A stretch of DNA of 8,313 nucleotides from Bacillota bacterium. Lineage in GTDB: Bacteria; Bacillota; Clostridia; Peptostreptococcales; Anaerovoracaceae. The notes beneath the pieces are model-generated. The model worked only from the letters and a program-made list of their open reading frames with translations. It ran no database searches and was not told the DNA's origin. This document shows, one piece after another, positions 1 to 5,514 of this stretch; the first letter of the stretch is position 1, and every line of letters starts with the position of its first letter. The DNA lies in contig JAEENW010000179.1 of the NCBI GenBank assembly GCA_016283945.1, forward strand, positions 1 through 8,313. Reading direction: 5' to 3'. The translations under genes were made by a program, and so were the position numbers.

Positions 1-372
1 GACGTATCTGCGAGGAATCTTCAGACCTCGCACAAGCAGTGGTACTTCGGCAAGAGCCTCGACGGCTTCTCGCCCATGGGGCCCTGCATCGTGACCGCCG
101 ACGAGATCGCCTGGCCGCCCGCCCTGGACATCAAGACCTGGGTCAACGGCGAGCTCCGCCAGGACAGCAACACGCGCATGCTGATCCACGGGATCGAGGA
201 GATCGTGTGCACGCTCTCCCGCGGCATGACGCTCGAGGCCGGCACCGTGATCGCGACCGGTACGCCCAAGGGCGTGATCATGGGCATGAAGGATCCCGTG
301 TTCCTGAAGAGCGGCGACAGCGTCACATGCTACATTGAGGGCATAGGAGTTCTATTCAACCCGGTGGAGTAG
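1..372 (+). CDS. Fumarylacetoacetate hydrolase (FAH) family protein, 5'-truncated by the window edge
   Basis: The open frame enters at base 1 and ends at TAG 370-372, leaving 123 residues, about the C-terminal half of a typical FAH-domain protein. Visible family motifs are DVSARN at the first residues, GKSLDGFSPMGP near 17-28, a WVNGELRQDSNT segment near 48-59, ATGTPKGVIMG near 85-95, and the closing IEGIGVLFNPVE. In FAHD1-type enzymes the Asp of the D-x-[ST]-A-R motif is a metal ligand and the Lys of the KS motif is an active-site residue; both positions are present here. Family members are Mg/Mn-dependent hydrolases, decarboxylases or isomerases of 2-oxo acids or acylpyruvates in the cytoplasm. 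The exact substrate cannot be told from this half, and the start lies outside the window. A terminator follows, so it is probably the last gene of a separate transcription unit and not functionally tied to the transporter. Confidence 0.93.
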   Translation, partial: DVSARNLQTSHKQWYFGKSLDGFSPMGPCIVTADEIAWPPALDIKTWVNGELRQDSNTRMLIHGIEEIVCTLSRGMTLEAGTVIATGTPKGVIMGMKDPVFLKSGDSVTCYIEGIGVLFNPVE

Positions 373-407
373 AGCCGGGCGCCGTTGTCGAAACTGAACA
401 AAGACCG

Positions 408-438
408 GCCGGAGCCGCTTTGGCGGCTCCGGCTTTTT
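408..438 (+). terminator. Intrinsic (rho-independent) terminator after the FAH gene
   Basis: A perfect 11-bp GC-rich stem (left arm GCCGGAGCCGC 408-418, right arm GCGGCTCCGGC 423-433) with loop TTTG is followed directly by five T (434-438). It lies 36 nt after the FAH stop codon and should end that transcript, insulating the downstream operon. Confidence 0.93.
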
Positions 439-468
439 GCATAAATATACACAAGCGTTTTGCGAAAG

Positions 469-547
469 TATAGTTAGGGTGCAACAACACATAACGATAT
501 AATATTGAAAAGCGACATCTATATGCTATAAATATAGTTAAGTTGCA
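469..547. repeat. Pair of 15-bp direct repeats, TATAGTTA(G/A)G(G/T)TGCA
   Basis: Copies lie at 469-483 and 533-547, matching at 13 of 15 positions, with starts 64 bp apart (about six helical turns). The second copy begins immediately after the -10 box of the distal promoter candidate, over its likely start point. This spacing and placement suggest paired binding sites for a regulator, but no known consensus is recognised. Confidence 0.45.
505..532 (+). promoter_or_regulatory. Candidate distal promoter (extended -10)
   Basis: TTGAAA (505-510), a 16-bp spacer and TATAAA (527-532), with TG at 524-525 one base before the -10, form an extended -10 promoter. Transcription would start near 539 and give a leader of about 245 nt before the receptor gene. 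It is a weaker candidate than the proximal promoter, and AT-rich DNA produces such matches by chance. Confidence 0.4.
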
Positions 548-715
548 CAAATTACACACGCGCGGCAGAAATATCTCCTGAGCCAGCGAGCTTTGAACCG
601 GTGTTTTAGCGATTTTGCATAAATAGAACAAAAGAAAGCGGAAAATCATGAGTTAAACCACACAAGATATCTAAAAACATATAAATATATGCTCTTAATA
701 TCAAAGATACCGATA

Positions 716-741
716 AAAAATCGCTTTACAAAGCGATTTTT
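716..741. promoter_or_regulatory. Near-perfect 26-bp palindrome: candidate operator over the -35 box
   Basis: Two perfect 12-bp inverted arms, AAAAATCGCTTT (716-727) and AAAGCGATTTTT (730-741), are separated by only AC. The palindrome covers the whole -35 hexamer (725-730) and much of the spacer of the proximal promoter, where a dimeric repressor would block RNA polymerase. Read as RNA it could also form a weak terminator hairpin ending in U residues, acting on transcripts from the distal promoter. The repressor family is not identified. Confidence 0.6.
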
Positions 742-753
742 AGTAAATATAAT
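725..753 (+). promoter_or_regulatory. Probable main promoter of the transporter operon
   Basis: TTTACA (725-730), an optimal 17-bp spacer and a perfect TATAAT (748-753) give a strong housekeeping-sigma promoter. The start point is predicted near 760, about 25 nt before the receptor ATG at 785, just enough to include the ribosome site AGGAGGAG at 769-776. This short leader supports ATG 785 and excludes the upstream in-frame ATG at 689. Confidence 0.72.
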
Positions 754-784
754 CGAAAAATATATGATAGGAGGAGCATATATT

Positions 785-2869
785 ATGCAAACATTCAAGA
801 AATTCTTTTGCGTAGCGCTTGCTCTGACCATGGTTCTTTCCCTCGCCGCCTGCGGCAAGAAGGAAGAAGCTCCGGTCGAAGTCAAGTACGAACGCGGCGA
901 CGATGAGACCGTCTATCAGGCGACTCTCGGCGACTATGAAAGCCTCATGAAGGCAGCCAAGGAAGCTGCGGACGACGATGAGAGATTCGTCCTCTACGCT
1001 CAGGCCGAGGCCGCTCTGCTCGATTCCGCTGTATTCCTTCCCACCACCACCCAGGGAGGAGCCTATACCATCAGCAGGATCGCTTACAGGAGCACCCCGT
1101 ACGTGAACTGGGGCAACGACGACGACCGCTGGAAGGGCATGATCGTCAGCGAGGACCTCATCACCAAGGAGGAGCGCGCGGACCTCAAGGCCATGTGGGA
1201 AGCCGCGGTCAAGGGCGAGGCCGAGTATGACCCGGCAGCCTATCTGACCTCCAAGGGCCACAACCTGCTGAAGGACTACACCTACAGCTTCGCTACCACC
1301 CCCGTGACCCTCGACTCTCTGAACACCTCTTCTCAGTCCGATACTGAGATCCTGGTCAACTGCATCGACAACCTGGTCGAGTACAACAACCTCGGACAGA
1401 TGATCCCCGCGCTCGCCAAGAGCTGGGATGTCTCCGAGGACGGACTCACCTATACCTTCCACCTCAGAGACGACGCCTACTGGTTCACCTCCGAGGGAAC
1501 TCAGTACGCCAAGGTCACCGCTGAGGACTTCTGCGCCGGCTTCCAGCACATGCTCGACGCCGAGGCCGGTCTCGAGTGGCTGGTCGACGGAGTCGTAAAG
1601 GGCGCCGGAGACTACCTCTACAACGGCGGCAGCTGGGATGAAGTGGGCTACAAGGCCGTCGACGAGACGACCCTCGAGATCACCCTCGAGCAGCCGACCT
1701 CTTACTTCATGACCATGCTGACCTACTCCTGCTTCAACCCGCTCTGCAAGAGCTTCTACGAGTCCAGAGGCGGAGTGTTCGGAAGAGAGGCTTATGCCGA
1801 GGCTTCCGCCAACACCGATACCTACACCTTCGGCAAGAACACCGACGTATCCTCCCAGGTATACAACGGCGCGTTCCTGCTCCAGAAGCTCGTCGACCAG
1901 TCCGAGATCAAGGTCGTGAAGAACCCCGGATACTACGCTCCGGAGAGCGTCAAGCTCGACTCCATCACCTGGATCTACGACGCCGGCGAGAACCCGACTC
2001 AGTTCTACAACGACACTGTCAAGGGAGTGTACGCGGGCTGCGCTCTGAGCCAGTCCTCCGGTACTCTCGACATGGCTAAGAGCGACGGCAACTTCGACAA
2101 GTACGCCTACATCTCCGACACCACCTCGACCACCTACTTCGGCGGACTCAATCTCAACAGAGGTACCTACGCCCTCGAGGGCGGCACCGTCGCCTCCCCG
2201 AAGACCGAGCAGCAGAAGATCGACACCAACACCGCTCTGAACAACAAGAACTTCAGAAAGGCCATCGTCTCCGCCTTCGACAAGGCCGCCTACAACGCGG
2301 TATCCAGAGGCGAGGACCTCGCCACCACCAACCTGAGGAACATGTACACTCACCCCGAGTTCGTACAGCTCTCCAAGGACGTTACCGATGCCAACGGCCA
2401 CACCTTCCCCGCGGGAACTCTCTACGGCGAGATGGTGCAGTACTACGTCGACCTTGTCGGCGCCGGCATCACCGTCGCTGACGGAGTCAACGGCTGGTAC
2501 AACCCCGAGGCTGCCAAGTCCTATCTCGACGCCGCCAAGAGCGAGCTCGGAGACAGCGTCAGCTTCCCGATCTGTATCGACGTCGTCTACTACTCCGCCG
2601 CCAAGGTCAATACCGCTCAGGCTCAGGCCGTAAAGCAGGTCATCGAGGACTGCCTCGGCGCTGACAACGTCACCATCAACCTCGTCGAGGCCACCACCTC
2701 CGAGGACTACTACGCTTCCGGCTACAGAGCCACCACCGGAGAGGCCGGCAACTTCGACCTCTTCTACGGCTCCGGCTGGGGCCCGGACTTCGGCGATCCC
2801 TGCACCTACCTGGATACCTTCCTCGGCAACGGCGCGGGCTACATGACCAAGGTTATCGGACTCTTCTAG
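785..2869 (+). CDS. amiA: Oligopeptide-binding lipoprotein (AmiA/OppA family), apparently circularly permuted
   Basis: This is the 694-residue extracytoplasmic receptor of the importer, a cluster C / SBP_bac_5-type protein. ATG 785 follows AGGAGGAG at 769-776 and starts a lipoprotein signal (KK at 5-6, hydrophobic 7-20, lipobox LAAC with lipidated Cys23). Residues about 41-140 (LGDYESLMKAAKEA, AEAALLDSAVFLPTTTQGG, ISRIAYRSTPYVNWG, DRWKGM, ITKEERADLKAMWE) resemble the C-terminal end of AmiA-type receptors. After a linker near 141-160 the usual mature N-terminal part begins (PVTLDSLNT, PALAKSWDVSEDGLTYTFHLRD near 208-229, VTAEDF 244-249). The protein stops soon after GWGPDFGDPCTYLDTF (664-679), where AmiA-type proteins normally continue for about 100 more residues. 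The content is therefore complete but rotated. All 20 Ile codons are ATC, suggesting high expression. The role as peptide receptor is well supported by the neighbouring genes; specificity is unknown. The symbol is by analogy to the pneumococcal operon. Confidence 0.9.
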   Translation: MQTFKKFFCVALALTMVLSLAACGKKEEAPVEVKYERGDDETVYQATLGDYESLMKAAKEAADDDERFVLYAQAEAALLDSAVFLPTTTQGGAYTISRIAYRSTPYVNWGNDDDRWKGMIVSEDLITKEERADLKAMWEAAVKGEAEYDPAAYLTSKGHNLLKDYTYSFATTPVTLDSLNTSSQSDTEILVNCIDNLVEYNNLGQMIPALAKSWDVSEDGLTYTFHLRDDAYWFTSEGTQYAKVTAEDFCAGFQHMLDAEAGLEWLVDGVVKGAGDYLYNGGSWDEVGYKAVDETTLEITLEQPTSYFMTMLTYSCFNPLCKSFYESRGGVFGREAYAEASANTDTYTFGKNTDVSSQVYNGAFLLQKLVDQSEIKVVKNPGYYAPESVKLDSITWIYDAGENPTQFYNDTVKGVYAGCALSQSSGTLDMAKSDGNFDKYAYISDTTSTTYFGGLNLNRGTYALEGGTVASPKTEQQKIDTNTALNNKNFRKAIVSAFDKAAYNAVSRGEDLATTNLRNMYTHPEFVQLSKDVTDANGHTFPAGTLYGEMVQYYVDLVGAGITVADGVNGWYNPEAAKSYLDAAKSELGDSVSFPICIDVVYYSAAKVNTAQAQAVKQVIEDCLGADNVTINLVEATTSEDYYASGYRATTGEAGNFDLFYGSGWGPDFGDPCTYLDTFLGNGAGYMTKVIGLF

Positions 2870-2895
2870 AACCCCCATCGGATTTTCTGATCATC

Positions 2896-2929
2896 TATCG
2901 GAGGACGCCCCTGAAAGCGTCCTCCGATA
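2896..2929 (+). promoter_or_regulatory. Intercistronic 13-bp hairpin between receptor and permease genes
   Basis: A perfect 13-bp stem (2896-2908 with 2917-2929; core ATCGGAGGACGC against GCGTCCTCCGAT) encloses an 8-nt loop, CCCTGAAA. No T run follows, so it is not a standard intrinsic terminator. In binding-protein transporter operons such stems often protect the upstream message or reduce downstream transcription, so that the receptor outnumbers the permease. The amiC ATG at 2955 has no clear Shine-Dalgarno sequence, which would add to the step-down. Confidence 0.7.
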
Positions 2930-2954
2930 TTGACGTATTTACGAGCGACGAGAG

Positions 2955-4526
2955 ATGAAAAAGTATCTTGCCAAAAGGATCGCTTTCTCGGTCTTCTCTC
3001 TCCTGGTGGTGGTCCTGACCGTCATGGTCCTGGTCTATTCACTCATAGAGAGATCCGTCATTTTCCAGACGGACGACACCTGGAACAAGCGAAGCAACAA
3101 CGACCGCACTTACTACGAGTACTCCCAGTACCAGAAGTACGGCTACGTCGACATGTCCAACTTCACGAGCTTCCTGGCTCAGAAGTACGCGGACGTCCCC
3201 AATTACACCGAAGATCCCTCCTTCAAGGCGGACAGGGCGGTCATTCAGGATCCTGCCAAGTACGAAAAGAACGCCTCGGTCAAGGAGTTTATCGAGAAAT
3301 ACACGGCTGACGGCTATGAGATCCAGTACCTGAAGCCCATACTCTTCCAGAACGGAAGCCCCAAGCCGGGCGGAAGCGGCTATCTCCTCGCCGTGCGCGA
3401 GAGGAGCATGCTCGCGAGGCTCGGGGACTATCTCAAGGGCCTCGTCACGGTCGAGACCGTGAACGACGTGCAGGATCCCACAATCACCGAGCGCTACGTG
3501 CGCTGGGAGAAGGATCCTTACAGCGGCTTCTACGCCCGCGTGGGCATGGGTACCAACCACAAGTACCAGCTCTACTTCGACAGCCGCTTCCCATTCATCC
3601 ATCAGAACAAGTTCCACCTCAACCTGGGCGTGTCGTACACCAGGTTCCGCGGGCAGCAGATCGTCTCGGTCATCAACCAGCCCAGGGGCAACATGAAGGT
3701 CACAAGCCAGCAGTTCCCCGCCAAGCTCGGCACGGACGAGTACGCGGATACCGCGATCGATTTCCACAGCCTCACCTGGAACTACTCCGAGCTCACAGCC
3801 GACGAGAAGCTCAACTATCCCGACAAGTATACGGTAGCGACCTTCAGGCACGGAGGGCTCTCGATGCTCGAGAACTCCTTCGTCATAGGCCTGATCGCTA
3901 CCGTGCTCGCCTACATCCTGGGCCTGCTGCTGGGGATACTCGTGGCGAGGCGCAAGGACAGCTGGATAGACAAGCTGGGCATGGGCGCCATCATATTCTT
4001 CATGGCCGTGCCCTCGCTCGCCTACATCTTCCTCTTCGCGGCGGCCGGGACCAGGCTCTTCGGGCTGCCCTACAAGTTCGCGACCGCAAAGGTAATGGCT
4101 CTCGCCTACATACTGCCGACCATATCCCTGGCTATCCCGCAGACCCTCAGCCTCATGAAGTGGATGAGGCGCTACATGATCGACCAGATGAACTCCGACT
4201 ACGTCAAGTTCGCCAGGGCCGAGGGACTCTCCGAGCAGGAGATCTTCCGCCAGCACATATCCAGGAACGCGGCGATCCCCATAGTCCACGGCATCCCCGC
4301 CAGCGTGCTCGGCTGCCTCACCGGGGCGATCATCACCGAGAGGGTATACGCGGTGCCGGGAGTAGGAAGCCTGCTCACCAACGCGATCAACAGCCACGAC
4401 AACGGCATAATCATCGCCTGCACCGTGTTCTACACCTCGCTCTCCGTTATATCCCTGATACTCGGCGACCTGCTCATGGCGAAGGTCGATCCGCGCATCT
4501 CATTCGAAGAGAAGGCAGGCAGATGA
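2955..4526 (+). CDS. amiC: Oligopeptide ABC transporter permease, AmiC/OppB type
   Basis: This 523-residue membrane subunit forms half of the translocation channel. A first transmembrane helix at about 8-30 is followed by an extracytoplasmic segment of about 270 residues (31-303). The BPD_transp_1 permease core then begins, with helices near 304-330, 343-363, 375-397, 443-462 and 483-505. The cytoplasmic EAA loop that docks the ATPase is YVKFARAEGLSEQEIFRQHI near 416-435, followed by RNAAIP. The ending GDLLMAKVDPRISF is typical. OppB is usually near 300 residues; AmiC of pneumococcus is near 500 because of the same large outer domain, and the patch RFPFIHQNKFHLNLG (211-225) matches my recollection of that subgroup. 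ATG 2955 is the only start after the in-frame TGA at 2931, but it lacks a good ribosome site. The stop is one base from the amiD ATG, suggesting coupled translation. Confidence 0.95.
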   Translation: MKKYLAKRIAFSVFSLLVVVLTVMVLVYSLIERSVIFQTDDTWNKRSNNDRTYYEYSQYQKYGYVDMSNFTSFLAQKYADVPNYTEDPSFKADRAVIQDPAKYEKNASVKEFIEKYTADGYEIQYLKPILFQNGSPKPGGSGYLLAVRERSMLARLGDYLKGLVTVETVNDVQDPTITERYVRWEKDPYSGFYARVGMGTNHKYQLYFDSRFPFIHQNKFHLNLGVSYTRFRGQQIVSVINQPRGNMKVTSQQFPAKLGTDEYADTAIDFHSLTWNYSELTADEKLNYPDKYTVATFRHGGLSMLENSFVIGLIATVLAYILGLLLGILVARRKDSWIDKLGMGAIIFFMAVPSLAYIFLFAAAGTRLFGLPYKFATAKVMALAYILPTISLAIPQTLSLMKWMRRYMIDQMNSDYVKFARAEGLSEQEIFRQHISRNAAIPIVHGIPASVLGCLTGAIITERVYAVPGVGSLLTNAINSHDNGIIIACTVFYTSLSVISLILGDLLMAKVDPRISFEEKAGR

Positions 4527-4527
4527 C

Positions 4528-5502
4528 ATGAACGAAGAAAGAAAAGACATGCTGTCTGCCGATGAGCTCTTCAGCTTCATAGACAGCGATACGATAGAAT
4601 CCGAAAAGATCATAGCCCCGAGATATTCCTACTGGAGATCGGTATTCCGCGTCTTCTTCAAGAAGAAGAGCAACTGGTTCCTGCTGGGACTCTTCGCGCT
4701 GCTTCTGATCTGCTCGTTCGTGATCCCGCTCATCTGCCCCTACGATCCCAACGAGAACGTCACGAAGGCGGCGACCTTCAATCTCAGTCCCGCCAAGGCC
4801 ATGGCCTATTTCAGCGGCGACGGCCATCCGCTCAAGTGGATCCTGGGAACGGGCTCCCAGGGCAACTCTATATTCTACGGCATATGGGCATCCGCGAGGA
4901 CCTCTCTGATGCTCGCCATGATCTGCGCAGCGATCAACATGACCGTGGGCATTATCGCGGGAGCTCTCTGGGGCTACTCAAAGAGGGTGGATCAGTTCAT
5001 GCTCGTGGTCTACAACATCATCGCGAACGTGCCCTACATACTGCTGATCACCGTTCTGGTCTATGTCATAGGCTCGGGCTTCTGGAGCTTCGTCTTCGCC
5101 CTGACCGTGACCGGCTGGATAAGCATAGCCTACTTCTTCAGGACGCAGGTGATGATCATAAGGGACCGCGAGTACTCGCTCGCCTCCAGGTGCCTCGGCA
5201 CCCCGACCCTCAGGATCGTTAACAAGAACATCCTGCCGTTCCTCACCTCGGTCATAGTGACCCTGCTCGCCACCGAGCTCCCGTCCTACATAGGCATGGA
5301 GGTCTTCCTCTCCTACATAGGCGTCGGGCTCTCCGCGAACGTCGCCTCGCTCGGAAGGATGATACAGGAGGCTCAGACCTCGTTCATCACCTTCCCCTGG
5401 GCGTTCTGGTCGCCGGTCGCGATCGCGTCGCTCATCTCGATCATACTCTACGTTCTCGGTCAGAACCTGGCTGACGCCTCCGACCCGAGGACGCATATGT
5501 AA
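4528..5502 (+). CDS. amiD: Oligopeptide ABC transporter permease, AmiD/OppC type
   Basis: This 324-residue second channel subunit partners with AmiC. A cytoplasmic N-terminus with the AmiD/OppC-type segment APRYSYWRSVFRVFFKKKSN (30-49) precedes the first membrane helix (about 50-70). An outer loop carrying WILGTGSQGNSIF (104-116) corresponds to the family's FGTD-x-x-G-x-D/S motif. Further helices lie near 118-146, 162-181, 183-205, 235-258 and 291-311. The EAA loop is near 216-237 (YSLASRCLGTPTLRIVNKNILP region), and the C-terminus GQNLADASDPRTHM is the classic OppC/AmiD ending. Its length fits the family (about 300-325). ATG 4528 lies one base after the amiC stop and has only a poor AGG-rich upstream stretch, so translation is probably coupled to amiC. 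I see no defect. Confidence 0.96.
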   Translation: MNEERKDMLSADELFSFIDSDTIESEKIIAPRYSYWRSVFRVFFKKKSNWFLLGLFALLLICSFVIPLICPYDPNENVTKAATFNLSPAKAMAYFSGDGHPLKWILGTGSQGNSIFYGIWASARTSLMLAMICAAINMTVGIIAGALWGYSKRVDQFMLVVYNIIANVPYILLITVLVYVIGSGFWSFVFALTVTGWISIAYFFRTQVMIIRDREYSLASRCLGTPTLRIVNKNILPFLTSVIVTLLATELPSYIGMEVFLSYIGVGLSANVASLGRMIQEAQTSFITFPWAFWSPVAIASLISIILYVLGQNLADASDPRTHM

Positions 5503-5514
5503 AGGAGGCCGAAG

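Larger units (their letters stand above)
441..784. other. AT-rich gene-free leader region of the peptide transporter operon
   Basis: These roughly 340 nt lack any convincing reading frame with a ribosome site, and no tRNA or familiar riboswitch is recognisable; in particular the T-box consensus is not seen. The region is far more AT-rich than the flanking genes. It holds candidate promoters at 505-532 and 725-753, a palindrome at 716-741, paired direct repeats at 469-483 and 533-547, and a second repeat family at 435-447 and 613-625. An in-frame ATG at 689 could extend the receptor gene upstream, but it lacks a ribosome site and lies upstream of the better promoter. Confidence 0.7.

Noticed and set aside
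689..784. N-terminal extension of the receptor from an in-frame ATG at 689
   Set aside because: It has no ribosome site, lies upstream of the strong promoter at 725-753, and would bury the lipoprotein signal peptide behind 32 charged residues.
441..784. T-box, riboswitch or small RNA gene in the leader
   Set aside because: No T-box consensus or other familiar aptamer core is visible, and the strong structure is the palindrome at 716-741 that overlaps a promoter.
740..2878. Long 712-codon open frame on the minus strand opposite the receptor gene
   Set aside because: It mirrors the codon bias of the plus-strand gene, has a low-complexity Gly/Val/Glu-rich translation and no start signals. Similar minus-strand frames opposite the other four transporter genes were rejected for the same reason.
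2867..2890. Premature stop or frameshift truncating the receptor's C-terminus
   Set aside because: The frames after the stop do not encode the missing AmiA/OppA end, and that end is found at the protein's N-terminus instead, favouring permutation.
2930..2958. Promoter before amiC based on TTGACG at 2930-2935
   Set aside because: No -10-like hexamer lies at a suitable distance; the expected position falls on the amiC start codon.
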